Source: Geosiphon pyriformis (lineage: Eukaryota > Glomeromycota > Glomeromycetes > Archaeosporales > Geosiphonaceae). Taken from it: a stretch of 64,000 bases of DNA. This document shows, piece by piece, positions 23,753 through 35,346 of the stretch; positions within the stretch are counted from its first letter, which is position 1, and the number at the start of each line of letters is the position of its first letter. Made by a program: the position numbers and the translations under genes. The notes beneath the pieces are model-generated. The model saw only the letters and a program-made list of their open reading frames with translations, was not told where the DNA came from and made no database searches. Where the stretch lies: NCBI GenBank assembly GCA_016748015.1, contig JAAOMT010000445.1, forward strand, positions 245,947 to 309,946. Direction: 5' to 3'.

Positions 23753-24462
23753 TGTTATGGGTAAACTGAATAGGGTATGGTGGTAACATTTAATGCTCTA
23801 GTTTTGGGTTATCTTTCAAAGTTGTCTGTTTTTTTTGTCATGTCAGTGTTATCAGTCTCTGAAGGTCTATTCCTGGCTGTAAATTTATCCGTTGAGTTTT
23901 TTGGTTATAAGGCACAGAGTTTGTCTTTTGTCAATTATAATGTTTTCTGTAAATGTGAACTTTTTTTTCTGTGTTAACAAATGCAGTCATTAGGATCCAG
24001 TATTGTCTTTTTGCTCTTCTGATAAGCTACCAAGATAACATTAATATCCAAAACTTAAAAAGAGCTTCCCTCTTTTACCAGGTTATCACGAAGTTTATTC
24101 TAAGACAGTCAATTTTTCTATGTTGTTGTTCCAAAAAAAGAAAGAAAATAAAATAAAAAAAGAAAAAAAGAAAAAGAAAAGAAAAGAATTAGTTTCTGTC
24201 AATCACTGTGATCAAAAGCAATTGGTCCAAATTATTAAGAGTTTAAGGCTTTTATGCCAATGACATCTGTCCTGGAACAAAAGTAGAAAATACTGATTTT
24301 AATTTCAATTAAAATCTGTAAGATGGGAGAACATGAATTGGTGAATTGGATTTGGTTTTGATAATTTATTGTATTTTGGACTATGAATATATAATAAGTA
24401 TAATACAAAGTAAAATTGATTTCTAACTAACTGTCTGTCTTTTCAACTTCTACAACTACTTG

Positions 24463-24470
24463 CTTTTATA
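24463..24470 (-). promoter_or_regulatory. Likely TATA box in the family C LTR
   Basis: TATAAAAG on the minus strand, downstream of the tandem units in the transcription sense. It is conserved in the 5' LTR at 45,355-45,362. Assigned by position and conservation only. Confidence 0.5.
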
Positions 24471-24510
24471 CATTCTTTTGGTTTTACAGGATTGCTTTCA
24501 ATTGCTTCAC

Positions 24511-24570
24511 TATTGCTAGCTATTGCTCATTATTGCTAGCTATTGCTTGTTATTGCTAGCTATTGCTCGT
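24511..24570. repeat. Tandem 20-bp repeat in the C1 3' LTR, 3 units
   Basis: Three near-identical units of the form TATTGCTAGCTATTGCTNRT. Each contains the palindrome GCTAGC. The 5' LTR of the same element has five units. Confidence 0.85.
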
Positions 24571-24667
24571 GTTTGCTCTGTGTTACCTCGAGTTGTACCA
24601 TGTTTTTCTTGTCATGTTTCTTTGTCACATTTTTTCATAGCTTTTTGGTTTTTCTACTTGGGTAACA

Positions 24668-25409
24668 TTATCTTTCTCTTTTTAAAATTGAGCTTTTACA
24701 AAATCATCTATTTCAGCCAAGTTTGTGTTTTCTGTAAAGAACTTAAATGTTGCTTTCAGTATTGCTTTTTGTAGAACTTCAAATTAGGTGTTTGTTATCT
24801 GTTCTATGTTGTTGACTGTGATAGTTTTCAGAGTTTTGTCTAGTAGTACTATTAGATAGTGTTTAAATGCTGAATATAGTCAGTATATTGCTTTATAGTA
24901 TAGGTTTAAATTGTTTCTTCCCACAAATTTTTCTACTTGTCTGTAGGCTTCTTTGTTGATTGTTTGATGGTTGAAGTCTTTGTATGGGCTATCTAATCCT
25001 AATTGTAATCCAATTTTAAATAGTCAATAGATGAGTGAAAGTTTTTTTTCTATTTCTTTGCATTTTCAGGTGTCCATTTTTCTGTTACTGGCTCTAATGT
25101 TTGCCTGTTCAAACCCTCTCTTATTTTTTCAATTCTTACCCAACACAGTTCTATTTCTGTTATCTTCCCTTTTTTCTTAGCTGTGTTGGATCCTATTCCT
25201 ATCATATCCTTTTTTCTTTTATAAAAAGAGGTTTGCTTGTAAAGATGTGACAGCTTAGTTCTAGTTGAACTCTTGTCCACCTTTTTTTTGCTCCTATCCC
25301 TGTATCATATCTTTTTTTTATCAATTGTGATTTCTATTTGAGTAGAAGATTGTTGAATTGCATCAAACAGTTGTTTTGAAAGTTGTAGAATTTGATTTGA
25401 AAAGTTCAT
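24668..25409 (-). pseudogene. C1 ORF3 relic
   Basis: The start ATG is at 25,407-25,409 (MNFSNQILQLSKQLF), followed by IEITIDKKKI. This matches the N-terminal pattern of family A and B ORF3. A 76-codon open piece (25,050-25,280) follows in a shifted frame, and the rest is full of stops. The end (KLNFKKRKIML) passes through the polypurine tract into the LTR, as in the other families. Confidence 0.65.
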
Positions 25410-25493
25410 GTTGAAAAAGGTTTTATCATTTTTTCATTGTTTTCTGGGTGGTATATATACTTGAATTTTTCAATTTAATTTGCTACATGTTGT

Positions 25494-26615
25494 TTACATT
25501 TTGATAATGATAATTGGTTCCAGATCTTGTGGTATATCTTCTGGTCTAATTAATGAAATTTGTGTTCCTAGTTGATGTATTGATAATGATGACTGTTGTT
25601 TTGCATGATAAATTTTTAATCGATTCCTATGAGCTACTTTCTTTAAAATCCTGTCTTCCAATCATAATTTGTAAGCTCTATTTCCTAATACTTTGTGTAT
25701 ATGGAATAGGCTGTTCCACTTTGGGTTGAATTTTCTGCTCTATTGTTTTTCTGCTTTTGTATGATGTAATAGTACTTGGTCTCCAATCTTAAATTCCATT
25801 GGTTGTTCGAATAGGCAATTGTCATGTCTTTCTTTTTGTCATTCTTAAGCATTACTAATATTATTAGCCACTATTCTACGATTGTTTTTTAATGTTTCTA
25901 TTAGCTGGTATGTTCTTTGGTGTAAGATATCTTCAAAAATTTTTTTGTTGATAGTTTCTGTTGGGTAGGACGTTATTTCTCATTTAATAGGTAACATTGC
26001 TTTTTTTTCATAAACTAATTCAAATAGTGTAAACTGTGTTATATTTTGCTTTAATGTTTAATATGCAAAGAGTACAAAAGGTATAAATAAGTCCTATTCT
26101 TGTTCATTTTTGTAACTTATTTTTGCTAATGCTTTACATAATATTCTGTTAAATTATTCCACCAGTCTATTTGTTTGTGGATGATATAGTGACAATAATA
26201 GTTATTTTATACCAAAACATTGACTCAATTCAGTTAATGTAGTATTGACGAGATGTGTTCCTTGGTCTGATAACAGTTTTTTCAGGCATCTATGTCTGCA
26301 TATTAGGTTTTGGTGTACAAATTCAGCTACTGTTTTAGCATTAGCTACTTAGATTGCTCTGGCTTTTGGCCATTTTGTAAGGTAGTCTATGGCTATAATG
26401 ATGTAACAATTTTCTTTGAATATAATCAAGAAGGGACCAACCAAATTGATCCTGATTCTATCAAATGGATTTCCAACTGGAATGAATTGAAGTGGTTCCG
26501 TTATTCTGGCTTCTTTTTTTCACTAACATGAGTCACAATTGCAAACATATTCAAAAGATATCCTTATACATTATAGGCCAATAGTATAAATTTGTTGTTT
26601 TTTCCAGAGTCATAT
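25494..26615 (-). pseudogene. C1 integrase, core and C-terminal part
   Basis: The minus strand shows LLSDQGTHLVN (Asp) near 26,270 and NRLVE-stop-FNR (Glu) near 26,160. A GPY/F-like tail and a terminal LEPIIIIK-M-stop at 25,494 follow. Many stops occur. The N-terminal zinc head lies beyond the D LTR at 28,034-28,283. Confidence 0.78.
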
Positions 26616-28033
26616 TGTTACTGGGTGAAAACTACAGATTTGTAACTTCTTAGCAATGACAATAACTTTTACCTGGAACACATATTACCATAATTATACT
26701 ACTAACTATAGCATATCATGGGTGTATAAACTATTTCAATGAATGGGAAAGTGAAAAAAAGATACGTAATAAAGTTATTAAAAGCAAAAGAAAATATTGT
26801 TATTATTATTTGTTTTTGGGCAAGAACCAGTTTTAGGTATTTAAAAGATGAAAGAGAAGTCACATCTCTTTATATGTATCAAAAGTACAACCAGCAACAA
26901 GGAAAAACCAAAACTACTTAAGAAAATCATAACCAGAATTTTTTCAATTAGTCATTGAAAGAGTGTGGTGTTCAAATACCTGTTTTGAAAATGAAGTTAT
27001 AGGAATTATAAAAGGAATTGTGAAAGTAAAACATAACTGAAATAGATTTTAATTAAACTTTTTATTGTTGAAACCATTCTCTAATAACGTGATATTTTAT
27101 TACTTATTTTTATATCTAACAACTTGTTCAGTGAAACAAAACTTAATATGAAATGGTGATAACATATGATTTGAAAGATCAGAAGTAATAGAACAACTTA
27201 AAATGGTGATAACAAATAAGTAAAAGATTATAAACAATGTAATTCTAAATGGTAATAAGAAATATAGGAAGACATATTTGAAATGGTGATAACAAGTATT
27301 TAAAGCATAAGAAGAGGGAAAAAAAGAGTAAAGGGTAAAGGAAAAAACTAACTGTTTACTATAAAACTATAGCAAAGAGTTGGCTCAGTATTGAACTGAT
27401 GCTTTCCTGAGCTGACAGAAGGGCTGTATATATAGCTAAATTACATCAGATCTACATATTATATTAGAACTATTTAAAATACATCAATTATTTATATACA
27501 TTTAATTAATCAATTTATGATGAGCTTATTTGGCCTGTTATTTATTCAAGAGCTAGTAATTTAGATGATCAGATTTTAGATGGCTGGATCTAGAACATTG
27601 ATTGTAAATCAATAATACCAATTGTGATTATGATCAACATAATCAGAAGTAGATCAATTGATTACATTTCTTGGTAACTACTTTTAACTATTAATCACAG
27701 ATCTGGAATGTTAGATTGTTTCAATAAGAGCATATGAGAATTTTAGAGCATAATAAAACCTGTTGTTATTTAATTACATGTGTCAATCATTTATTTCCAT
27801 TGGTATTTTTTAGTTTGTTAAGATTTTTTTGTATTCAACTTAGTTAAACTGTTGGATTGTGCCATATTTCTTTGTTGTAATTAAATTGATTACTGATCAT
27901 TTATTTTCAGATTGCCAGTTGATTTGTTGATTAAGTGCAATAATATAGGCTTTTTTTGCATGATTTTGATGTTAATTTTTATTATATGTGTTGTAATTTT
28001 TGCATTGAAAAGTGTGAAAATCTTCCAATAATA
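26616..28033 (+). repeat. Solo LTR, family D, inserted in the C1 integrase
   Basis: It starts TGTTACTGGGTGAAA and ends CTTCCAATAATA. It matches 50,303-51,722 end to end (about 1,418 against 1,420 bp). The flanks ATAT and GCAT differ by two transitions. C1 codons on both sides allow an original ACGC site in the coding sense (GAC GCG, Asp-Ala). It contains several copies of a GAAATGGTGATAAC motif (27,150-27,300). Orientation is tentative. Confidence 0.82.
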
Positions 28034-28283
28034 GCATCTTTGTTGAAGTGTCCTGCAGTTGGATCAGAATACATACTATATAATATAGCTTCTTTTTTAC
28101 TGTCCTTAATCAATTGTTATGAAATGGTGTGCTTTCATTATTTTTGATGATAGAATTGATCATTTTGAATAAAGTAATTTCGTGCTTGTTTCCATATGGT
28201 ATTTTGTTCCTGTTAAGATAAAATCTCCTTGAAATATAGTGTCAATAGGTACTGATGTAATCGCTGATAAGTAAGTGTGTCCA
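28034..28283 (-). pseudogene. C1 integrase, N-terminal part
   Basis: It starts at ATG 28,281-28,283 (MDTLTYQRLHQYL), aligned with the integrase starts of A and B, and lies in a different frame from the preceding RNase H. The first zinc-head residues follow (SDPTAGHF). A D-family LTR then interrupts the ORF. Confidence 0.78.
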
Positions 28284-28293
28284 TAAGTCTGAG

Positions 28294-29520
28294 ATTAGAT
28301 TTGTAGCATCCTTGACAAACTGTCAGCATTGGTGTTCTTAGATCCTTCTTTGTAATGAACTTTGAGTGAGAATTGTTGCAGATAAGTACTCCATCTAGCA
28401 TATTTTCTTTCTAGTTGTGGGTTATTAAGTAATCAGATAAGTTCTTTATGATCAGTATATAGGTCAAATAGTTGCTGGAGATAGTGTTTCTATGTTTGTA
28501 TGGCCCAATAAATAGTGAGACATTCTAAATCCATTGTGCTATATATTTTTTCTGCTGGACTAGTACTGCGACAATGAATTGTTTGGTGAAGTTAAAATAA
28601 ATCAGTATTGGAGATGTGATTAATTGCTGTTTAAGATAATTAAAGACTTTTTGTTGTTCTTTTTTTTACAGATATGACACATATTTGGACAACAAGTGAT
28701 GAAGAGATTTTGTAATAGTTGAGAATCCTTTGACAAATTAGTGGTAGTATCCAGTCAATCCTAAAAATCCTCACAGCTCTCATAGATTGATTGGGACTGA
28801 AAAATCCTTGATCTTTTGGATTTTGTCTGGATCGGGTTTTACTTTGTTCTTGCCAATCACATGTCTTAAGAATTTCAGTTCAGTTTTCCTAAAGAAGTAT
28901 TTATTAGAATTAAGTTTTAATTTGGCACCTTAAAGGCATTTGAAGACTTGTTACAGATAGAGCAAATGTTTGTCAAATGTTTTCAAAAAGACATTGGTGT
29001 TGTCCAAGTATACTATAACTGATTTCCACAAGATTCTTTTATACACGACATCCATAAGACATTGGAAAATAGCGGGAGCATTGCACAGTCTGAAAGACAT
29101 CACATTGAATTCAAAATTTCCATCTTGTGTGGTGAATGCCATTTTTTCTTTGTCTTTTAGGTCCATTTCAACTTGCCAATATCCACTGGCTAGATCTAGT
29201 GATGAGAACAATTTTTTCTTTCCTAAGTTGTTTAGGATTTTTTGGATAAAAGAAGTGGAATAGTTATCTTCTTGGATAACACTGTTTAATTTCTGGTAAT
29301 CTACACAGAATTGTACCTTTCTATTTTTCTTTGTGACTAAAACTATTAAAAAGAACCAAGAGCTTAATAATTCTTTAATCAGTCTATTGTCAAGCATTTG
29401 TTGTACTTTCTGCTTAATCAGATTATCGTCAGATAGGGTACTCAATAAGTTTACTGCTTAATAGGTCAAACATCTCTGGTGTTAATCTGGTGTTTTACAA
29501 TGTTAGTACATCTGAACTCA
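28294..29520 (-). pseudogene. C1 reverse transcriptase and RNase H
   Basis: RT is open at 28,951-29,445 (164 codons) with FSSLDLASGYW (catalytic Asp), NAPAIFQ, and a YxDD box reading YLDN, the second Asp to Asn. RNase H follows in broken form and ends at SRMLQI-stop (TAA, 28,294-28,296), the position of the conserved RNase H stop. Multiple stops make it inactive. Confidence 0.85.
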
Positions 29521-30440
29521 TTTTTACTGGCAAAGACATTGGCATATTGGTTCAATAGAATCTTAAGTTGCATTTGCTGTAAAGTGCTCAGATTTCTCAG
29601 ATTGAGTTTATTAATTTCTTCCAGCGTGAACAAGTAACTTTCTTTTAGCAGATTTCATACTTGTGAAGTAATGTCACAAAACAAGAATAATTGAGTGAAA
29701 TCTAAAATAAGCTGAGGTTTTTCTGGATTTTGAATATCTGAAGATATAGAACCAATAAGAGTTTTTTCAGGAATTTTGATAATGTTTTCAATCGGATTAT
29801 GGATAGGAATTTTGAAGTGTTTATAAGCTTTGGTTGGTAAGTACAGGTTAGTAACGTTGGTTAGTGAGCAGATCTCGGAATTGGCCTTGAAGACTAGTGC
29901 TTGGTTCTGAATCTTCTGGTCAACTTTGAGAATGTATTGCCAATAAAGAGAAATAGAAATAATGTTGTCGGTATAAATAAGTTCTACTTGGTCACTATCT
30001 TTTTTTGTAAAATTGACCATTACATTCTCTCTTTCACTTGAGCCAAATCCATTGATTCCTTAGACAATAAGGCTTAATTCTTCTTGGGTGGTAACTGGAG
30101 CTAGTTGGAGTATTTTGACTAAAGATAGGAAGATGGCTTGGGCAATTTTTTCATGAAATTTGATCTTGTAGGATTTGTCTGAATTGTTTTGTAGCATTAT
30201 AATAATGTTTCCCATATATCTGGCATCAATAATTTTTTCTTTTACGTTGATTTCTTTCTTTGTAAGGCTCGATCTAAACACTACTTGTATTATAATGCTA
30301 ACAAAAATTTCTAGCACTATTTTGAGATCTATTTTTACCAAGGAATGTGGGACTATAACTATGTGTGATTGTCCAGGGTATCTTAAATCAAAACTTGCAT
30401 CAGTCTTATGCACTCTTTTTGGGCATATTTCTTTATCATT
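29521..30440 (-). pseudogene. C1 dUTPase and spacer
   Basis: The open part 30,060-30,413 carries motif I (DASFDLRYP), motif II (FRSSLTKK), motif III (IIDARYMGN, Asp and Tyr present) and motif IV (EKIAQAIFL). After a TAA, motif V reads GINGFGSSER, slightly altered from GFGSTG. The spacer to RT is open at 29,655-30,020. This is one of the best preserved dUTPase cores here apart from the stop just before motif V. Confidence 0.83.
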
Positions 30441-31330
30441 GTCACTGTACTATTTTAATTCTAATTTTTTGGAGAAGTTGGAATATACAAGGTATTGTTC
30501 TATTTCAGTAGTCTGATTCAGCTCTTAAAATAACATGTTCTTGGCAAGTAATTCCTTTTTTTCCTTGGGCTCAGGTAATTTGGTGATCAATAGAATTCTG
30601 GGAGGCAGTTTGAACATAAGATCACACTCGTTACAGTATTAAAAGTGGCAAAGAATTAAGCAATAATTGCATAATTTGGTATTTAAATCAACTAGCCACT
30701 GTTCTTGCTTTTTTTGAGTCAGAGCCAATTCTTGATATCAGTTCTAAAATGCATCAGGATCATTTGTAAAGAAATCATCCACAAGGTAGTCGGGTCCATT
30801 ATATTCAGGTGCCCAAAGGTTGTTCTTAATTTCTCATATTTCTTTGGGCGTGGCATCTTTAGCTTTAGTGCTTGCCATTCTCCAAATTTTATGATCATTA
30901 TGTAGATAACTGTCCAGTCTATTAAGTGCTTGTTTCCAAGCATTCTTGATGGGAGTTCCTTTTTGTACCCAATTATTGATTAATATGATGTACTGACAAA
31001 CCTTGTCACATGTTTTTCTTCTGCCAGACACATCATTCCAGAGTCCTTTATCAAACAGAATTTTGCCACATGCAAGGCACAGTGTGTTGTTCCACTTGTC
31101 TTGTTATTTTGGTCGTCCAAATCTTTTCAGTACACAAAATTTGCAGTAGTATTTGGTAGCAGTGGGCCATTTTTTGTTGTTTCCAATACATGCACCCATT
31201 GTGGATAGCTTCTTTCTACAATCAACACATATTAGTTTTGGAAGTTGATAAAATAAATTTCTTTAGTCTGAGATTACATATCCTAGTGATGACGATTGGA
31301 GTTTTTCTTTGGCTTTGCCTTTTTTTTTTT
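30441..31330 (-). pseudogene. C1 Cys-rich module
   Basis: In order on the minus strand: CVDCRKKL (about 31,225), YYCKFC (about 31,150), CLACGK (about 31,080), CDKVCQY (about 31,010), a helical segment (WKQALNRLDSYLHND), LCNYC and YCNEC (about 30,630). Spacing matches A3. The piece 30,834-31,031 is open, and stops occur elsewhere. Confidence 0.75.
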
Positions 31331-31780
31331 CTTTCCAGGTTGGTGGTGGGAGTAGTTCAGTTCAATAATTGTCCGCCCATGAAACCTGATAGATCTCAAT
31401 GGTTGGTGGTAGTGGTGTGTCTTTGAATTCAATTAGGGGTTTCTTAATATGTTGGATTTTAAAGTGTCTACATGTAGCTGAAACTCGGGCATACTGTTTA
31501 TTAAACATGAGTTGAAGTTTTTGGGTATTCCAGTCGAGCATAACATTGGCTTTTGACAACCAATCATTTCTTACTAGAGCTTGATATTAAGTAGCTTCCA
31601 TGACAAGTACCTTGGTAGGGATCTGGATTCTATTAATCTTAAAGAGGAAGTTGTTAATTTTTTCTATTAGAGTTTTTGTGTTTCCATCTACTGTAATGAT
31701 CTGGGAAGTAGTAGCACAGTTTACTTGATGACCTAGTTGGTTCATGAACTGTTTTGTAATTATGTTACTGGCTGATCTGC
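31331..31780 (-). pseudogene. C1 protease, C-terminal part
   Basis: It begins within the active-site loop (SASNIITKQFMNQLGHQV), directly after the B3 insertion, and continues through the flap (ITVDGNTKTLIEKIN) to the linker. With the N-terminal part at 42,383-42,654 it reads through an Asp-Ser-Gly-Ser-Ala loop once B3 and one 4-bp copy are ignored. Confidence 0.8.
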
Positions 31781-32784
31781 TGTTACAGGTAATTATTTGA
31801 GGTTTCAAAGCAAATAACAAATCTGTAACTTGGTGCTTAATATCTTGATAATACTGGTACATTGGTTGTATCTAAAGGTTTTTAGAGTTGAGTCCTTTGT
31901 ATAATGGACAAAGATTTAATTATTGTCTTTCCCATAGCCTCCTGGAATCGCAATTCTATCAAATTTTTTTCTTAGTGTGGTGGCTGGTAATCTTGGCAGA
32001 GATGTCCTTCTGGTAAGCTATCCTTAAATTCTCAATTCCAATACCCTTCCTTTGGGATTTTTTACCAAGCTATTCTTAACATTAATAACTTAGCACTTAA
32101 CTTTTTAATTAATTTAGTGAATAACAAAAGAAAATAAAATAAAATAAAGAAAATAAAAGAAAATAAAAAAAATAAAATAAGAAATAAGTATCCTGTCAAT
32201 AGTTGTGATTAAGAGCTATTGTGCCAGCAAGTTAAGTAGTAGATAATAACATAGATTTATAGATAATAGATAATTTCATTAATATGGGTGTGATTTTTCT
32301 TCAAGTTATAGTATTCTATCTTTTGAAGGAAGAGTATTTAATCATTATGACCTGCGAGTCTAATTGACTTTGTGAGTCTAATTGACTCTGAGAGTTCTAC
32401 TGACTCTTAGTCTTTTTAACTTTTTGTTTCATTGACTTTTTGTCTCCTTGACTTATTTTCTAACTTCTGATACTACTGCTATATATACATAATTTGAGTT
32501 CTACGAAATTGCTCACATTCTTGAGCAATGTTCTATAATTTCTCAAGCAATGTTTATATTGCTGAGCAATATGCCATGATTTCTGACATTGCTCCATATT
32601 GCTGAGCAATGTGCCTGTAATTTCTGATAATGTGCTCATTGCTGAACAATGTGCCGTGATTCTCTGACAATGCTTCACATTGCTGAGCAATATGTTTACA
32701 TGCTATATACTATTTTCTTATTGGTCTATTTTCTCTATCTGTTTTTTCCTACTATTTTCTTGTATTTTTTTTTTATGAGTAACA
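31781..32784 (-). repeat. B3 3' LTR (about 1,004 bp)
   Basis: On the plus strand it runs from TGTTACAGGTAATTA to TATGAGTAACA. Palindromes of the form ATTGCTGAGCAAT cluster at about 32,510-32,700. The polypurine tract lies just right of it, at 32,785-32,800 on the minus strand. Confidence 0.9.
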
Positions 32785-33300
32785 TTATTCCCTCTTTTAA
32801 TATTGAGCTCCTGTGAAATCTTCTAAATTTTTCTTTTGTATCAATGTTGTTGCTGTAATTTCTATTGCTATTTGTAAATCTAATTTTATACATGACTGGG
32901 GTTTTTAACTATAGCAGTCTGTTCAGAATATCAATTTCAAATCTTGCATCTGTATTATGTGCATGTTCAGACATAATGCTTTCATTATTATCACTGAATT
33001 TAGTTAATTCCTGCTCTATTATAAGATCTAGAAGTGTGATATATTGTTCAATGTTTGAAGCAGAGTTTGAATTTGTTGTTGGCAGAGTTTGAATTGTTGT
33101 TGTCATTAGTGAAGTTTGAATTATTGTTGTCATTAGTGAAGTTTGAATCGTTGTTGTCATCAGCAGAGTTTAAATTATTGCTGTCATTAATGGCATTTGA
33201 ATTGTTGCTGTTATCAGTGGAGTTTGAATTGAAATTAAGTTCTGATTCCCATTTGTTCTCGCTAATTGGCTCTTTTTCAAATATATAACACATGGGAGTA
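32785..33300 (-). pseudogene. B3 internal relic: linker, start of dUTPase and ORF3 end
   Basis: On the minus strand an Asn/Asp/Ser repeat-rich linker (33,048-33,293; units like DNNNSNFTN) leads into EHAHNTDARFEIDI, which is dUTPase motif I, and then breaks off. A deletion joins it to a few codons from the ORF3 end and the polypurine tract. It encodes no complete domain. Confidence 0.72.
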
Positions 33301-33369
33301 GATTGTGACTATGTCCCAATATTCTGACTTAGGGCCGTTAGGTGAGTTTTTCTGATTTATTGGTACTGT

Positions 33370-33675
33370 GAGAATTAGGTAAGTTTCCTTGTATAATAGC
33401 GGTGTTTGGAATTTATCAGACTTCGAATGTTCAGGTTTTTGAATAATTCCCTGAGTTTGAATTGCTAGAGATTTAATGAGTTTTATTGATGGTAAGTTTC
33501 TTTGTATGATAGCAGGATTGGAATTATTGGGTTTCGAATGTTTAGATTTTTTAACAATCGGATTTTGAATAATCAGAGTTTTAACAAGTTTATCAAAGAT
33601 AAGTTTCAAATATTTAAAGTTTTAACGATCAGGTCAGAGTTTTAATTTAACGAGTTTTAACAAATTTATCAATGG
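33370..33675. repeat. Minisatellite of B3, left part, degenerate
   Basis: About three to four degenerate units of the roughly 88-bp repeat that continues at 40,696. Shared landmarks are GTAAGTTT, CGAATGTT, TTGAATAATC and TTTATCA. A2 is inserted within the array at a unit boundary. Confidence 0.8.
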
Positions 33676-34658
33676 TGTTACCAGAGGTTTTTGGTCTCTT
33701 TTCTTAAATGTTGTCGATACTTGTTTGCTGTAAATTCATGTTTTCTGGATGTGGTTAAATCTCCAGTAACTGAATTTATCTTCAAATTATCTCCTATAAT
33801 TTGAACTGCTGGGCTTATAAGTGGAATGGCCAATTTTATGCCAGTTGCTTTATGTAGTTACATTGTAGTAAATGTCAACTCTTTTCCAGGAAATGCTTGT
33901 CTGGAAGCTCACTAAAAAAATGTGTAGTTACTTTGCTATGAAAGTCAACTCTTCTACAGGAATCTTGTCTGTAGACTATCCTAATGATTATAGTAAGAAA
34001 ATAAAAAGAAAATAAAAAAAATGTAAAAGAAATAAAATTCTGTCAAGGGAGATGTTTTCAATCCAAGCCTGGAGTCACTAACAGTTTATTGAAATTGGTA
34101 GCTAATCAATTTCAAAATGTTAGTTGAGTTTTAAGAATTTTCTAAATGCAATAATTAAAGAGTTTTTGGTTTTTCGAATTATTTTATATTTATTTCTTTT
34201 TGTGTGTGTAGAAGTGGTTCTAAGTAATAAATCTAAAGTAAGATACATTTTCTCGAAGAAAGAAGCTCTTCTTTTATACAACTTGTTGTAACACTATTCT
34301 ATGAATTTGAACTTTGCTATTTTCTACAATTTTGCTGAACTAAAGATACATTTCGGCAAACTACAAGTTATTTCTGTGAACTATTAGATATTTCAGTGAA
34401 TTATCAATTATTTTGGCAAATTTCTACAAATTTTGGCGAACTTTTGAATGTTACATAGTTCGGGGTATTGCATAATTAATCATCACAATTAGGTTACATT
34501 TGTGTTGTGTACAATTTGGGTTATTAATTAAATAATAATTTTGGACATTTTTGCTAATGTAATAAGTGATAATTTGAAACAATAATATATGCTAATTAAT
34601 GATAGGAATTATAAGATAATTTCATGTTAAATAATATCTTTAATTTTATTTGGTAATA
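33676..34658 (-). repeat. A2 3' LTR (983 bp)
   Basis: On the plus strand it runs from TGTTACCAGAGG to ATTTGGTAATA. The TATA box is at 34,271-34,278 (minus). Compared by eye with the 5' LTR, the differences are almost all transitions. ORF3 ends 32 nt inside it. Confidence 0.93.
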
Positions 34659-35346
34659 TAACCTCCTTTTTAAGACTGAGCTTCATCAAAGTCCAAGTAC
34701 TGTTTGTTATTTCCAAATAATAATCCAAAATTATTGAAGAAATTTGGTCTGACAATTGTTGAAATTTCAGTTTTGTGAGCTTTCCAATGTATTGAATCTT
34801 CAAAGGTTGAAAAATTGGGTTTTGTAGTATGTTTTCACAGGTGTGGAATAGGTCATAAAGTCTAAGAGCAGCTCTGAGTCTGTAGTAACTGTTTGTTGAT
34901 CTAGCTGTTGTCTTGAATTTATTGTGAAGTTGTTTTTGAATAGCTTCTTTTGTGAGGTTTGCTGTTGTAAATTCTAGTTTCCATTCGTAAAGTGTTTTTC
35001 CAATGTGAAAATATTTATAGATTGGAGGATATTTAGTGTTTTCCTCATTGAGACACAGTTGAAGTCTTTGTTGAATTGTAGCATTTGGTGAAATACTAAT
35101 CAGAGTAAGCATTAGGTTTTCTCTTAAAGCAAGCTTTAAAAGTTCTGGCAGGTAAATTCCAGTATAACTTCTTGTGTTCTTCTTATACGGGTGATATTTT
35201 TGTGAATTTGGGGCTAAATTTGTAACTACTTCTGTTTGGGTATAATTAATGTGGTTTCCAGTAACAGTAATAGATAATTCGGGTATTGTTTTTAAAGCTA
35301 ACATTAGTTTTTGGAATAATTGTTGAATGTTTTGAGGAATAGTCAT
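34627..35346 (-). CDS. A2 ORF3, intact unknown protein of 239 residues
   Basis: It is an uninterrupted frame from ATG 35,346 (MTIPQNIQQLFQKL) to a stop inside the 3' LTR. Recognisable blocks shared with A1 and A3 are HPYKKNTRSYTG (residues about 50), LPELLKLALREN, PPIYKYFHIGKTLYE (about 120), NLTKEAIQKQLHN, LRAALRLYDLFHTCEN (about 165) and LKIQYIGKLTKLKFQQLSDQ. It is mostly helical, without signal peptide, transmembrane segment or Cys cluster. It sits where errantiviruses carry env, but nothing supports an envelope. The function is unknown; a particle or cDNA-associated accessory is possible. Confidence 0.8.
   Translation of the reverse strand: MTIPQNIQQLFQKLMLALKTIPELSITVTGNHINYTQTEVVTNLAPNSQKYHPYKKNTRSYTGIYLPELLKLALRENLMLTLISISPNATIQQRLQLCLNEENTKYPPIYKYFHIGKTLYEWKLEFTTANLTKEAIQKQLHNKFKTTARSTNSYYRLRAALRLYDLFHTCENILQNPIFQPLKIQYIGKLTKLKFQQLSDQISSIILDYYLEITNSTWTLMKLSLKKEVILPNKIKDII

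Larger units (their letters stand above)
23753..24667 (-). repeat. C1 3' LTR (about 915 bp)
   Basis: On the plus strand it runs from TGTTATGGGTAAACTG to CTACTTGGGTAACA. It matches 44,663-45,593 and its continuation at 56,956. A minus-strand TATA box at 24,463-24,470 lies next to three 20-bp tandem units. It is flanked on the right by the C1 polypurine tract and on the left by B1 gag. Confidence 0.9.

Noticed and set aside
24511-24570. Regular short repeats resembling a CRISPR array
   Set aside because: The units are 20 bp head to tail with no spacers, lie inside an LTR, and recur in the paired LTR.
24523-24774. Small plus-strand membrane-like ORF in the C1 3' LTR
   Set aside because: It spans tandem LTR repeats and the LTR boundary, and is antisense to the element. 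The paired LTR does not keep it open.
33048-33293. Asn/Asp/Ser-repeat frame as a separate gene
   Set aside because: It matches the linker before dUTPase in B2 and continues into motif I, so it is a fragment of gag-pol in B3.
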